From Batillaria attramentaria (lineage: Eukaryota > Mollusca > Gastropoda > Batillariidae): DNA of 64,000 nt. Shown piece after piece: positions 16,371-29,832 of this stretch. Each line of letters begins with the position of its first letter. The first letter of the stretch is position 1. The notes beneath the pieces were generated by a model. That model searched no databases, was not told the DNA's origin, and saw only the letters and a list, made by a program, of their open reading frames with translations. The stretch covers positions 457,001 through 521,000 of the forward strand of contig JACVVK020000200.1 of assembly GCA_018292915.2 (NCBI GenBank), in the 5' to 3' direction. Position numbers and translations under genes: made by a program.

Positions 16371-17759
16371 CACGTTCAGCCAATACTTGGCCCGAAATCG
16401 ATGAAGTGACGATGCAGTTCCGCAGTGTTGCGTGTTGTAATGTTGGTTCTGCTTTGTGTTTCGCCAGTCGACATCACAAACACTGTATTAACGCATTCAT
16501 TATTCATTCCAAGCCCTGATTTTATGGTTCCCCTTCTTCGTGCAGTCTCTATACGTGAACTGAAAGGAACCTAATTTGAGAGGGGAAACTTGAAAAGAAA
16601 GCGTTCACTTTATCTTCCTGGAGCGGTGATGTGCCTGCAAAACTTGATGTACGAGGCGGTATGAACACAAAAATTAAATGTCACCTCGTCAATTTCCAAC
16701 GGATCGCATGCACACACACACAAAAATAATCATGGTTTTCATTTTAGCAAAGCATCCCCTTTACCAGAAGTTCGGTCATAACAGCGTGTTAGCTTGACAT
16801 TTCCACAGATACCCTGTACTTGTCAAACAGTCTGAAAAGAGCAGATCTGATCAACTCGCTCCCTCCTCTCTGGAGTCTAAACACGCTGAGTGGCACGTAA
16901 ATTGCGAGGTCGTATTCTGCACCACGGCTCAAGCGGCCTTTCCTGCACCACTTTGAAGTTTCTTATCTGTGCATTCTCTGCACATCAGCCTTGTGTATTC
17001 CTTGAACAGACTCCTTCCATCAAAGAGAATGTTTTAGGCCGCCCGCGCCAAGGAAATCCGTCTGGGTAGTTTTGCTGTGCACGATTTGGCCGGCTGCCAA
17101 AGATACAGTCTTCTTCGTTAATTACCGCTTCACCGGTAATTAAAATCAGCCGCCAGATTCGACATTCTCTTCATGAAGAACTTCCAGCGGGATTTTCTCG
17201 ACTGACAGTGCGGAAGCCGTCTGCTCAGTATAAAATATCTGAGATCAACATCAGTCACATCTGTCTACAACACCGACCACAAAAATGGAGGGACAAGCAA
17301 AAAAAAAGAAGTGCAGCGAGAAAAAATATAGCAAGATTTGTTTTCTTGGGCTGTTTAGCGACAGCCGTTTTCCTAGTCAAACACCTGGCGCCGATGCCAC
17401 ACTGAGATTTAGTTTCTTCGGGAAATTGGACGGTAAGAGCTGGGGCTGTGTCAAGTTCACAGTCGAAGCCGTAAAACGTTTACAATTAATATGGTATGGT
17501 ATGGTAGACTTCTCCTCGGCGCACATTTCCATCTCTTCTGAAATGCTCACGGCGCCGCAGGGCTGGAGGACGAAGCAGTGAGAACCTGCTGCCGCTAAGC
17601 GCTACTTTATGTGCAAACCTTCACCCAGGTATTCACTCTGGTGCGTGGGACAGTGTTTCTGTTTTCCACTCCACTGGCCATAGCCTACTCTTCATCGAAA
17701 GATGGACGTGGGATTTTTTTAGCGTGCACACTTGATATTTGTGCGTGCGTGTGTACAGG
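16368..17759. other. Intergenic, no gene recognised
   Basis: No repeat family or coding signal seen. Confidence 0.5.
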
Positions 17760-17910
17760 AGGGCGGGACAGGCACCGTAAATAAGCCTCAGGTGATTCTG
17801 ACTCGATTTGGAAAGGAAAAATCCATCCAATTTCCTGCCCACCAGGGATTCGAACCGGGCGGCTCAGGATCCGAAGTGGGATACCTTAACCACTACACCA
17901 CATCCCCCTG
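17760..17910 (-). mobile_element. tRNA-like SINE head of a second family
   Basis: The reverse strand reads GGATGTGGTGTAGTGGTTAAGG (box A-like) and CCGGTTCGAATCCCTGGTGG (box B-like) with tRNA-like spacing, followed by sequence unlike the common SINE body. It is not a clean functional tRNA, so a SINE or tRNA pseudogene is more likely. Confidence 0.55.
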
Positions 17911-18592
17911 GTAATAGCCAGCTACTGTAAACCTGCTAAGACAACGCCAACTTCTATTTTCATTATCTTTTCTTCTTCTTTTTTTTCTTTTTTTTTTTTC
18001 TTTTTTTCCCCCCGCTTTTTGGAGGGGAGGGGGTGTTTATGTTTATCACATTACTTGCGCTGGGGAAAAAAAAAACAGAAAAAAAAAGAATCAATTAAAA
18101 AAAAAACTCAATTCCCAGTTCCGATTCGCTCCGTCCAACTTTTTACCATCTATTTCCGTGAGCAAGCAAACCTCAACCATTCATTTCCACATAAAAACGG
18201 ACTCGGAATTGCAGCAGTTAGAACCGCCCTGAAAACTCCCCCTATCATTAATTCCGTTGAGGCAGCAAACCTTGACAATCCATTTCCAAGCCTCGCAGCC
18301 CCGAAAGCGCCGGCTTGGCAACCCCGGGCCTTTCTGTCTTTTTGTTTCCAGCACAAACCCGGGGATTTATTTAAGGAAACTGCCAGGAATTGGGATTTTC
18401 TTGGCCACATTTTGAAGGTGCCAGTCCCGGGAAGGTTTGTTTGCAGAACGTTGTGCCAGGCTGACTCGTCGATACCAGACGGAACTTTTTGGTGCGTGTG
18501 TACTGTTAGCGGCGGTGCGCGTGTACTATGGGACTGAAGAGGAGTCAGTTTCGAGAGCAGACGACCCAGTAAGATACTGATTTTTAAGTGCA

Positions 18593-18786
18593 GCCTGAAG
18601 GGTGGGTGGGTGTTTGGGATATAACGTCCTTTTTCACCACGTATGAGTGATATCAAAGACGGGGCAACGAGAGAAAAAAAATAAATAAATACTGAAAAAA
18701 AGCACGAATGTTTGGCCCCAAGCAGGGATTTGAACTCACGACCCGAGTTATGACAGTCCAACGCTCTACCATTCGCCCATCCCGGC
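18593..18786 (-). mobile_element. tRNA-derived SINE, copy 6, with target-site duplication
   Basis: A full minus-strand copy with an A-rich insertion in the body (GAGAGAAAAAAAATAAATAAATAC, 18670 region). Flanks TTTTAAGTGCA (18582-18592) and TTTAAAGTGCA (18787-18797) match at 10 of 11 positions and mark the target-site duplication. Confidence 0.85.
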
Positions 18787-18950
18787 TTTAAAGTGCAAGT
18801 AGTGCATAAATGAAGGTGTCTGTGTTCATATTTACTAAGACCACTACGTCGACTGAGCGTAGCAGTGTTGAGATAAAGTTTCTTGAAAAACAAAAAGTCT
18901 TTCTTACTGCCTGGCTGCCTTCTGTGTCAACACCGACCTGGCTGTTAGAC

Positions 18951-19175
18951 GGACCGTGGAGTATAGTGGTAACATCTCTTGCCTCCAATGCGAGAGGTCG
19001 GAGGTTCGAGTCCCGCTCGGGAAATCATTTGTTTTTTAATGTTTTGTTTTTGTTTTTGTTTTTGTTTTGTTTTTTTCGCCTCTAGTATGTAGTACGTTTA
19101 TTCGGACCGATCGTCGGGGGTTCTTTCCGGGTTCTCCGGCTTTCTCCCAGTCCGCCTTGGAAATGTTCAGCCCCC
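18951..19175 (+). mobile_element. SINE with tRNA-like head and a conserved core domain
   Basis: The head (18951-19024) has GTGGAGTATAGTGGTAAC, a possible anticodon arm CTTGC-CTCCAAT-GCGAG, and box B GGAGGTTCGAGTCCC. The T arm does not pair well, so it is not a functional tRNA. After a T-rich linker comes GGGGGTTCTTTCCGGGTTCTCCGGCTTTCTCCC..., a core motif familiar from SINEs of fish and invertebrates. The core is shared with 10730-10809. Confidence 0.6.
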
Positions 19176-20395
19176 CACTAGTAGTGCAGGTTCTTTCGCG
19201 TGCAGAAGAACACACACCTAGAACGCAACAAGTTATGTCGCTATCACACCATCACTCATACAGGCGGCGGTAAACTGTCTTGACAATGTCCCACAAAACC
19301 CATCAGTTAGCCTACAGTCTGACTTGCTCGCGATCGCTTTCTTATATCCTCCTGATATTCTCCGGCCTTGAGAACCGCGATGTCAAGTTCAGCGGGAACA
19401 GGAATTAACTCAACTCGTACGGGCCAAGCTAATATAAATGAAAAGAAAAATGTGGTGGGATAAGAACCCGCTAATCTCCGTCCTCGGTAGGGTATGTGTT
19501 AATAACAAGAAAATGAAGATACGGACTCCCAGTTAAAGAAACAAGATGACTATTGGCGATCGGTGTCACTGTCCACACATTCTTGCGGTTACCTATAATT
19601 AGTATTAAACCCTTGTACCTTCCCCACTTCCAAACACAACAAGCGTACAAGTCTCCAATAGTGGTCTGAATCATTTTGTCATCGAAAGACGCCACTGGAC
19701 TCGCTATCAAGCAGCCGACACAAGTGTCTCCATGTGTTCACCGGTTCTGCTAAAACATCAACAGCCAATGATAATCGTACACACATGCAACTAAGCATGC
19801 CTTGGGTTATACTATGAACTTACACAGATCTACCTTGCTGACGAGCACGACACGACGGCGTTTAAGACGACTCCACCGTATCAAACTGCGTGCACATCAA
19901 GACTGAGACGGTACCGTCAACTGCGGCGGCGGCGGCGTCCGGACAGCTTTGATCCTCCTCCTCTTTCGATCTTTACTTACCTTTCACACGACCGGGTGCA
20001 CAGCTGACGAGTCTGTCCCTCATACGACCGTACGTGTACACAGCATGCACTCTCAGCGTATCATCGTCGTTGACCCTGATCCTGAACTTACGTACTTGTG
20101 TGAAGACGCATTCAGTCAGCCGACTCGCGTGGTTACTTTTCCCGCTTGACTTCTGCCCAACTGAGACCCCATAGTACCAATATCAGTGACGCGCAATGAC
20201 GAGTCTACGAAAAAGGCCCAAAATTGCGTGTGTTCAGGGACAGGGACAACCTAACATTACTCAGGCCGGACTGCGGGCATAATATGCCTTGGTTTGCTTG
20301 AATTTGTTTAGACAGTATTCAAACGGCATACCGGCACTCAGTTCTGCTGATCTTTCAGTTCCGTATCCGAGAAAAGAGATAGTGCAGCTATTATA

Positions 20396-20399
<4 letters not shown>

Positions 20400-20463
<64 letters not shown>
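20400..20463. repeat. (TG)n microsatellite
   Basis: 64 bp of uninterrupted TG. Confidence 0.95.
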
Positions 20464-20464
<1 letters not shown>

Positions 20465-20952
20465 CGTGTTTTTGCAGACCTGAGCACGGTAATCCACAGT
20501 GAAATAACTCACTGCATGCTCCTTCGTGATCGCGATACTGAGCTACGGAACTTTCGGCAGAACCTAGGCGAGGATAGAAACTATGCATGTAGCGCAAACC
20601 CAAGTCGACAAACCTGTCCTCTAACAGCAAGCCGAACCAACGCCGACACACAACTTCACAAGCGAACGTAGCGTGACTATCGTAATAGGCATCTACTCCC
20701 ACTTACATCCTTTGGCAAAACTCATCAGTCAGCCGCGCGCGTTACTTTTCTTATTTACGCCGTAGGAAAGCGTGTCCCATTCCCAGGCCATCTTCAGCAA
20801 GGCCTGTCTGCAGCGTTCGTCAATCCAAGGGACCAAAAAACAAGAAGTATTTGCGGACAGGTAGTGCTTTATAAGGGTCGCCTTATGTGCAAGAACACTA
20901 AGCCTTTAGAACGTGATAACAGACGGGTGCAACACAGAGGTGGCCGCAACGG

Positions 20953-21239
20953 CTGGGCCCGTATGTGAAACTCGAGGTTAATTTAACCCACGGCTACGGG
21001 CCTAACCAGCCCAGACTAGGACAAAAGAAACCCCAAAACAAAATTAAATCAAAAAAGGAAGCGAAGACAGAAAGACAAAAATCCTTCTGTAACGGCAAAG
21101 GCACCTTGCCGGAATGGGCCCGCTTCCTGATTTAAAACAAAAAACAACAGAAAATGTAACCCTAGCGCTAGTTTAGTTCGAGGTTAGACTCTAACCCGGG
21201 GCTAAACTCCCTAACCCTGACTTCTACATGCGGGCCCAG
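20953..21239 (+). mobile_element. MITE-like element, copy A (287 bp)
   Basis: Imperfect terminal inverted repeats of about 28 bp: CTGGGCCCGTATGTGAAACT... at the left and, read in reverse, CTGGGCCCGCATGTAGAAGT... at the right. The interior is non-coding. The whole sequence recurs in reverse orientation at 33324-33621. No clear target-site duplication was found, so the superfamily is not assigned. Confidence 0.75.
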
Positions 21240-21350
21240 GTTTGACGGTTGAATCAAGCCTTAGGTCACCGACGGATCCAGAGAAAAGTAATGCACCTGT
21301 GACCTTACACAGGGTCAATAAAAAAAGGACACGAAGTAACCTTTGGCAAA

Positions 21351-21418
21351 TAATAACAATAATAATTTTGTATAGCGCAGTGTCCTCACAAAGTGGACTC
21401 AAGGCGCTTCACAACAGC
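21351..21418. repeat. Interspersed repeat with paired GCGC motifs, copy A
   Basis: AATAATAATTTTGTATAGCGCAGTG...GGACTCAAGGCGCTTCACA resembles a widespread invertebrate repeat with TATAGCGC and AAGGCGCTT. A related copy lies at 59024-59101. Confidence 0.55.
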
Positions 21419-21459
21419 ATTCTAGGCTAATAAATCAAAGTACACAAGACGTACTGGCA

Positions 21460-21461
<2 letters not shown>

Positions 21462-21538
<77 letters not shown>

Positions 21539-21539
21539 G

Positions 21540-21595
<56 letters not shown>
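21462..21595. repeat. (CA)n microsatellite split by CCGG
   Basis: Two CA blocks separated by a single CCGG at 21537-21540, suggesting a point-mutated long array. Confidence 0.95.
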
Positions 21596-21596
<1 letters not shown>

Positions 21597-22515
21597 TGAA
21601 AAACAACAGTTGTAACACTAACAGTTCTAACAGAAATGGTCGCTGGAAGGCTAGTGGAAGCTCACTCACGCAACAGTTACAGCGGCTGTTCACTGTGCAT
21701 AGCTGGTCATCCGAAACTGAGCAGGCCGCCCGAAGCTACAGACGGAAGACCAACTGTCTGGACATTAGCGGCCTCTTTACACAAGGGGTCGCCATGTACA
21801 GGTAGCCGCTTCGACAGGTAGGACTGTGTACCTATTCCTGGCCACACACGCTGCCACGAACATGAGGAAGAATTCGCGAGATAGTGTCGATCTCACCAGA
21901 ACGCTGGCACAACAAACCCTTCAGTGGTTCCAAAATAGCACCGAAAACTGCGTTTGTTGCAAACACCGTAAAAAAGACACAAAACGTACGGTGTTGTTGA
22001 TGCTTATCCCGAAGCCGGGTAGGTGTGACTCCGACGAGGAATATCTTCGAGAATATAGACCTTGAACTTGGAAAATCCATCACTCTGGAACGCATGGGAA
22101 ACGCGAAAACCCACAGAAACAAAAGTTTGTTTGGTGCAGAAACAGACGGGTCAAGGTGCCACTGTAGCTATATGTACAAAGACATGAACTGTCGCAGAGG
22201 TGATCTTCGACTGGGCGACTGCCTCAAATAAAAGGCAGACCGTATGGATTGCCGTCAGTTTAATTAAAGCATGTGTCCTCTGCAATACAAGTGAACTCTG
22301 ACTACGGGTAATCCCCCCCCCCCCGCCCCCAATTCCAATCCAATCATTCCATCAACAACAAAAAGTGAAAATAAATAAATAAATAAATAAAATCAGAAAT
22401 GAGTTTTTTTAACCAACTGTTTGTGCGACTGAAAATGCAACGCGTCAATAAACGCCCTACAAGGTCATAAGGTAGCGACATCGTTAGGACCTTCCAAGCC
22501 CACCTATATTTGTTG

Positions 22516-22634
22516 TTGTTGTTGTTGTTGTTCGTGTGTGCGTGCGTCCGTGCGTGCGTGTGTGCGTGCGTGCGTGCGTGCGTGCGTGCGTGGGTGCGTG
22601 CGTGCGTGTGTGTGTGTTTCTTCTTCTTCTTCTT
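22516..22634. repeat. (TTG)n, (TGCG)n, (TTC)n compound microsatellite
   Basis: TTG trinucleotides, then TGCG tetranucleotides with variants, then TTC trinucleotides. Confidence 0.92.
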
Positions 22635-23586
22635 TATGTTGAATTTGACTTGATCTTCCCACACATGCATCACCACTGACACGACCAATCCTCTGTTTAA
22701 CATAAAAACAAATATACACTGATGTGTAACTAAAAGAAGCAGATATGTGAAGGTGTTTTAAGTGCAGTTTGATTTTTCCGACCGACGAAGAGGTCGCGCC
22801 AGTATTTATTCTTGCTAGCAATTGATGTCAGACCTTATCATGCACACCTGCTAATCTGTTTGCTTTGTAAATACACTATACAGGAGTTCCTCCATTTCTT
22901 GGTTCAGCGGCTCACACTGACAGAGCTCACAGCCGTACTACTAACGCATGTATGCTACGTATACCGAGCGACAAAAGAAACGCAAAACGTCCTTAAATTT
23001 CGCTGTTGGGACAAAATAAAAAGTGAAAACTGCTGACAATAGCGTGCAAGTCAGCCAAGGATCGCACTAACGCAGTATTGTAAATCGAGAAAGGAAGGGT
23101 CATTTTTTTCCCCTTGATGAAGAAAACAACCTGAAAAAGAAAGCAGGCTCCAGAGTAGGGCTTTAGACAATCAAGTGCAACATACTGAGGGCAGCAGTCA
23201 ACCGACTTATCCACTCAGTGACAAGTCTTGTCTATTTACGAAGACAGAGAGAAGAAAGCAGGGCAGCGCAAAACACACTCCCTGCTGCGTTTATACGTCA
23301 GTAATATTCTAGGTGCAGCGAAAAGCAATTTCTAACGACAAAGACAGCGAGACATTGACCTACTTTATGGTGCAGCTTTTGCAATGTCTCTACGGAAAGA
23401 ATCTAGTCTCTATTGTACCTCGCCCTTTATTTGCATTATTAAACACCGGATTGTAGGAACTGTCGTGCAGATTTTTCAGTTCACGCGAAAGGGCAAGTCG
23501 GCTTATTTCCGGCATACGAAACGAGTATCAAAAATCAGTGGATATCACGTCAGTGTGGGATCCTTTCTTTTGCCAGAAATGGGCAG

Positions 23587-23644
<58 letters not shown>

Positions 23645-25844
23645 CTGTGTGTGCGTGCGTGTGTGTGTGACTGTGTGTGTGAACGTGTGTGTGTGTGTGT
23701 CCGGACGGGGCCTGTAATGTCAAAACGTACCATGGCGCCATATTAAAAATGTGTCCCAACAGACAGGGCTTGCGGTCATGCACGTGCAAACATGTCACGG
23801 CTCGATTGTCACGTCACTCGCTGCCCTCCTTGTCTGTCGCCTCCTGCAGCGAGAGTCGGCTGTCGTTTTACAAACATCCCGGCACCCGACACGGAAATGG
23901 AGTGCTGATCCAGAAAACCACCTCAACACAGTTACCCAAAATATACGGCTTCAGGATGGAGTCAACCTCTCTCTCGTCGGCAGAGACTGCTCGCTGCACT
24001 CCGGTCGTGAGACGGGTTCTCCGTGAGCTGTTCAGTGGGCGCGGCGTAAATATTGGTCGGCAACGGTGAACGGGCCTAGTAACTGTCGCTCTCTTCCCTT
24101 GTAAGCGGCAGTTTGTAACCTATCTATCCGAAGCTGGTTGGATAAACGAAAGTATTGACGACACAAACTGCATGATAATGGCGGCCTGACTATTGTGGTG
24201 GTGGGGGTGGGGGAGCTTTCGAAACGCATCGAACTTTGGCCTTATTTCTACTGAACTGGCTAAGTGTATTCGTTCTGGAAGGGTCTTTGGTCATACCTAA
24301 AAAAAAAAAAAAGCGCAAACTAATTCTCAATATGCACGGGCTGTATTTTGTACACTCAAGCTACCCGTCCGACAACCGTTCTGCACTGAGGCCGACGGTT
24401 CAACTATTGTGATAGATCTGCTTGGTCAGCACAAAAACTCCCGTCCCGTCAACAACACAGATCCGTCAGCACAAGCCTGGGAACCCGATCTGACAGCGCT
24501 TTGTTACGGGCAATGGCTGTAATGTGAAAACTCGTCGCGTGCTGGGGAAATGGAAAAATCAAACTTTATCGGGTCGAAAACGTGTTAAACGCAATTCAGC
24601 CGTGTTCAGTGCTTGGAGCGGTGAGTGGTTTAGGAGAGTTCTCTGAAATGGCCAGCAAACCGCCGATTATCTGGAAATGAAACTCTCCCAGGGGGCGTCA
24701 CCCGTACGGGAATGATCCTGTGAAATGGCTGCACAGGCCCAAAAGGTGATACTAGATAAAATATCCTTAATATATCTAACCACACGGGTAAACGTGTCAT
24801 ACAGCAGCTGGGAAAGGTTGATTTTTGTGCGGGGTGTGTGTGCGCGCGACAGGTTAGTGAAAACTAATAGTGATACGCGTCTAATGCCTAAGTCTCGTTC
24901 GAAACCGTTTTTGGTTTGGTTCTTTTGTGAGGGTTTTTGTGTGCTGTTTTGTTTGTGTTTCAGCTTCTAGTTGGAGACACTGAGTGACAATGCCGGTGAA
25001 AGCTAAAGGGGGAGGGGGGATACTTCAAGGCATGGGAACCCTACTATGGGTGCCTACATTTAATAGTATGTCACTGTGTCAACGGTGAAATCAAGCAAAA
25101 TGAATCAGCGCTCATCGTCAAAGCCGAAGAAATAAGTATATAGTAAAATCTGTCTCGATGCCAGCGAAGTCTGCATCCTCGTTGACGCGTGTAAAACACA
25201 CATAGTATAAACCTTCATGTGAATTGAAACGTTCTTCCCGGCCATTTCTACACTTGGTCATCAGCTTTTTTCAAATATCTGAATTGAGACTCCCAGCCAT
25301 TGTGATCCAACAGAATGGCAACCTTAAATGGTGTATGCGTCACGGTTCATCGACCACCATATTACTATACGCCATTTTCACAGACAGACACAAGCCTGCA
25401 CTGCACGGACTGAACTGAAAGGCAGCGCTAAATCTCCAGACTTATTCTGGTTCACCGCTCTTTATGTGATCCGCCCTACACCACCAGACGACATTGTGAG
25501 ACAGAACACAAGAAAGACATCAAAACGTCCCCTCACGGCCTTTCACCGTGGGAAAAAAAAACTTGGTGACCGAAGAATGCCATTCACAGTGCTTTTGAAA
25601 GCAGTTTGAGTGTTCCGAGAGTGTTCGAGACTCAGCGAACGGAGGAATTCGTGGCTGGTTGGACAAACTCATTTTTAGACCAATCCTGCCACAACGAGTG
25701 TGTCTGCTGTGTCACAGTAACAGCTTTTATGTCTGTCTTGTCAATGGGTGACTTCAGCAATAAACCCGCCAAGTAATGTAACAGTGTCTGCAGCGCTTCA
25801 GTTTGGATAAGCGGTGGCTTGGTTCAGTCTTCATACTGACTTAC
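22635..25844. other. Intergenic, no gene recognised
   Basis: It contains the (TG)n array at 23590 and otherwise unique-looking sequence. The frames at 23689-24069 have no recognisable motif. Confidence 0.5.
23590..23700. repeat. (TG)n microsatellite with TGACTG interruptions
   Basis: A pure TG run to 23643, then TG blocks separated by ACTGTG and AACG. Confidence 0.93.
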
Positions 25845-25920
25845 ACGGGAAAGAAGTCAACACCAATTTCTGACTCCCAGCCGAGAATCGAACTCACGAC
25901 CCATGTTCTAACGGCTATCA
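25845..25920 (-). mobile_element. Degraded tRNA-SINE head
   Basis: GAATCGAACTCACGACCC (box B in reverse) follows GGGAAAGAAGTCAACACCAA, which resembles the body of the SINE family in the same order. No tail is recognisable. Confidence 0.4.
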
Positions 25921-26663
25921 ACACCCCTGCCTTCTTTTTGTTTAATGGGAAAGTCTATAGGGCAATTCTGTTACCTTCGAGTTCCTGTATTCAGCTATCT
26001 CAGGCGACAGTCTTCAGTCTAGACCACAACCTATGCGCTTTCACTAACCTTTTGTGGTCGGGTAGCTATCCAGATTAAATTTCAACTGGTGACGCCGGCT
26101 CAGTAACCTTTGTGCGCCCCAACCCCCACACACGATAGATTGGGCACGGAGAGAAAGCTTTTTACACCATTTAGCGCTTCACCACCGACCCCCACGCGTC
26201 CAAAAAGAAAAATGACCACCCAGCGAGCTGCGGCTGAAACACCCCGGCATTAGAAAGCAACTCCCGCTAGAGTGTTATGTTTTGGGTAATCGGAACAGCC
26301 CTCTTCTCCAGCGCAAAGGAGAAGAGGGGGGGGGGGGGAGAAGAAGCTTACACTTCTATCACGGCAATTTATCACAGAACCCTTTCAATCAAACTGTGCT
26401 CCGGCTCCCAGTATTACTCGTTCATGCTCGCGCAAGTCTCGAATGACTTTAACATCGCACTAAAACGCAGGTCGCCCAACTTTGATGCGGGTATCCAAAG
26501 CGTACGGTGTACAATGAGAGTAAAGCCCGTTGTGGCTGAATAAGCAAGCAGAGACTACTGATGCACTCCCGCACTGTGAAGTCTTTTTTCTGTGAGTGGT
26601 AGTGGCGTAAATGATATTTGCAATAGGAAACAAGGGTATACAGAATATAGGACGTGCGTACTG

Positions 26664-26760
26664 AGAGGGTGGGTGGGTGTTGGAGGGTTTAACGGCCTTT
26701 TCCACCACATACTGGTGATATCAGAGGCGGGACAACGAGAAAGAGGTCAACACAAATTTA
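26664..26760 (-). mobile_element. tRNA-derived SINE, copy lacking its head
   Basis: Tail GGGTGGGTGGGTGTTGGAGGGTTTAACG and body CCACCACATACTGGTGATATCAGAG...GGACAACGAGAAAGA are clear. The tRNA-like head is missing or too diverged to see. Confidence 0.75.
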
Positions 26761-27514
26761 TACCCGGGACACTTCACACTAGGAAGAACAACCTGCGTGT
26801 TTTACCGGCTCCCTCGCTACCGTCGTTCTGGTAAGAGGACCTACGCGCCAAAGAGCTGTTAATAGGAGTGCTGTATACTTCATCCTACGTCGTACTATTT
26901 GTGTTTACTATACCCGTGATACTTCCCAAGCGAAACGCTGTCTAGGGCTATATAAGAATATTCTGTACAGTCTGGTTACACGTGAGCCATTTCTCAAAGA
27001 GAACGTGCCCGACACTGAACCCAACTGTGGTTTATCAGCGAATTTCTTGCCTATTATAAAACGGCAACCGTATTAGGGGTCTGAGCGGCCCTGTCCCGGA
27101 GCAAGTTTAATGCGACAAGTGTACATGCATACATAATTTGTGACCTGTCAAGTTACATCTACCGCATGCATCGGTCCTAGATTTATACCTTGCACACGCT
27201 GAAGTGATAGCTATATGGGACGCGGTTCCTGCTGCTTCTGTAAGGCCATGGCTGAAATGGTCACGGTCGCATTGTTTCGGCGATACAGTCCGCTGCGTTC
27301 CATGTCAGTCGCGAGTGACACGCGTAACGGGGCAAGTCTGAAACTCTCGTAATATGTCAAGACTACTGACCATGATTCTTATGACAAAAAAAAACAAACA
27401 AACAAACGAACAACAACAAAACCAACAACAAAAGCAAAAGCTGGAAGCTGAATTCTGTAGAGGGAGCCACCAACACCGTAACGTGAACTTTGCAACTCGC
27501 AAATCTTCATCCTC

Positions 27515-27696
27515 TTTGGGGGAGGGGGGGGGGGGTGTTTGGGGGTTTAACGTCCTTTTCCACCACATACGAGTGATATCAAAGACGGGGCAACGATGAA
27601 TAAGCCAGCACAAATATTTGGCCCCAGCCGGGATACGAACTCATGGCCCGAGCATTAGAAGTCCAACGCTCTACCATTCGGCCACCCCGCCTCCCC
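27515..27696 (-). mobile_element. tRNA-derived SINE, copy 8
   Basis: A complete minus-strand copy, tail to head (CCATTCGGCCACCCC). TCATCCTC at 27507-27514 and at 27697-27704 is a probable target-site duplication. Confidence 0.87.
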
Positions 27697-27757
27697 TCAT
27701 CCTCCGTCTTTGAAAGGGACGCGGTCGACTTTTCTTTTTTTCTTTCCTTTCCTTTTC

Positions 27758-27760
<3 letters not shown>

Positions 27761-27817
<57 letters not shown>

Positions 27818-27842
27818 CGTGTGTGCGTGCGCGCGCGCGCGC
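27761..27842. repeat. (TG)n then (CG)n
   Basis: TG run to about 27816, then TGTGCGTGCGCGCGCGCGCGC. The alternating purine-pyrimidine tract could adopt Z-DNA. Confidence 0.92.
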
Positions 27843-28486
27843 TGTCGTACACAGATGGATACAACGACTTCAGTCATGTGACTTGTCATTAGCCGAAACA
27901 GTGAAAGTCAGTGAGCGACTGACTCAGTGTCATGGTACGGGATGTACCGCACATCGCAAAACTATACGACATTAACCAAATCAGCACGACTGACTCATAT
28001 ACACCACATTCCCTTCAGTTCATGTTCTGGAAGAACAGTCGACATGATAATGTCAGCATAAAAAGCCAGTATGAACTCCAGTTCTTTGGATGTCTGTCTC
28101 AGCTTGACTGGGATTAAAATACGCACTGCCGGCATACAGCAGCTGGACACGATCCGTTCGTCACGCTGCAACCATGAACACAACAGTACACACGTCTTTT
28201 GTCCTTGTGTGTCATTTCTATACATGTAATATATTTGGCAGCTGCCGTGGACCTTAAACAATTGTCACATGCACCTCAAAAATGTTACAACACGTGATAG
28301 TCTTTGCTCATATACTAAAAATCTATCAACAGTACTTTATTTTATTTTCCTATCTGAATCCCCCCCCCCCCCCCAACGATTTGAAAGTACCTTTAAAAAA
28401 AAAATAAACATTATGTGGCGTCAACTGAAACCTCAGCTCCATTACTCAAAAGCCACTCTGCCAATATTTATGTGGGTTCAGTGGGG

Positions 28487-28536
28487 GCGAGGGAAGGGGG
28501 GGGGGTGGCCGGGGGGGGGGGTGGCCGGGGGGGGTT
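28487..28536. repeat. G-run block with GGGGTGGCC spacing
   Basis: Three runs of 8-12 G separated twice by TGGCC. A duplicated G-rich unit with G-quadruplex potential. Confidence 0.85.
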
Positions 28537-29024
28537 TGGATATCGGTGCACTATCACGGTCTTTTCATGACAGACAAACCAACAAAACCCACACAGAGAA
28601 CGTACGTATAAGCCCCCGCTCTGGATAGTCCTTCCGCGTATACCCAAACCCTTCAGCAGCAGAAAGGAGATTTATACAAGGTCCCCGTCCACAGTACTCG
28701 CGTATTCCTATCAGCGTGTTGAAGCATCCTTCTTACCAGCGCACTTCTCGCGGCGACGTCTGGAAGTTTCAACAACTATCACTCAATAACTACCTTTGAA
28801 AGGTGTCAGGGCGATTTTATGAGCAGTCGCCCTTGAGATAATGAGCAAATAGCAAGTGTTTGCTCAGAATCCGCTGGAGAGGCGCAGCGCCATCTGGTGG
28901 AGGGCTTTTCTCCCCCTGCCCAGTCTCCTTCAGTCAAATTCTGGAGTGTCATCGTCGAAGTCTCTGTGGGCCGCAGCCCCATGTTCGCTTCTACCAACGG
29001 ATGGCGTAGAACAACAGGACTGGA

Positions 29025-29028
<4 letters not shown>

Positions 29029-29116
<88 letters not shown>
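29029..29116. repeat. (TG)n microsatellite
   Basis: 88 bp of uninterrupted TG. Confidence 0.95.
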
Positions 29117-29117
<1 letters not shown>

Positions 29118-29832
29118 GCCCTCTAGATAAAACCTGCCTTCTAGGCATAGCCAGTCCGGCACCTGTTGCAAAGTCAGCGTAAAATCTGATCATATTATGT
29201 TCTTCTGGCCTTACGATAACCATACTGCCTGATCCAACAAGAAATTCTGATGAGAAGGATATGGCTGGGAGTCAGTTTCGCATCAAGGACGGGAAACTTT
29301 CCGAAAGTCTGAACAAATCGAAATTCAGCTGACATTTGGATTTTTGCACTGCGCTAATATCAAACAGATCTCTCCAGCTCTGAGAGTGATATGAGGTCGT
29401 CATCTTTTGACATATTGCATAAGTGAGGAGTTACCGGCTGCACTTGGCACGATCTCTCAAACTCCGACGCAGCCCCAGCTTTCGAGTGTCATAAATGTCA
29501 GGGAGAGACAACCCGATAACCTTTGGCAATGAGCACTTAGAGTATACTTTTCCTGTTACGTAATCTTTCCTCTCAATCTGATTTATTTATCTACACGTGC
29601 AGTGGCCCTCAGCGGCTCGGGCGATTTCGTCCAAACGGGGGGAAAACTTAATCTGTAGAGTCAGAAGTGATGATATTTGCGTGAAAATGGACGGAAAAGG
29701 ATGATTCCAATCAACGTGCTCCCGAAATTGTTTTGCTTTGTCAATCATGGTGCGAGCGTCAGTGCGAGCGTGCGTGCGTGCGTGCGCGCGCGCGCGAGTG
29801 TGTCAGTGTCATAATGTATGTGTGTGTGGTCA

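Noticed and set aside
29247..29297. Hammerhead-ribozyme-like CTGATGA ... GAAAC
   Set aside because: The sequence between the two motifs does not form stem II, and stems I and III do not pair.
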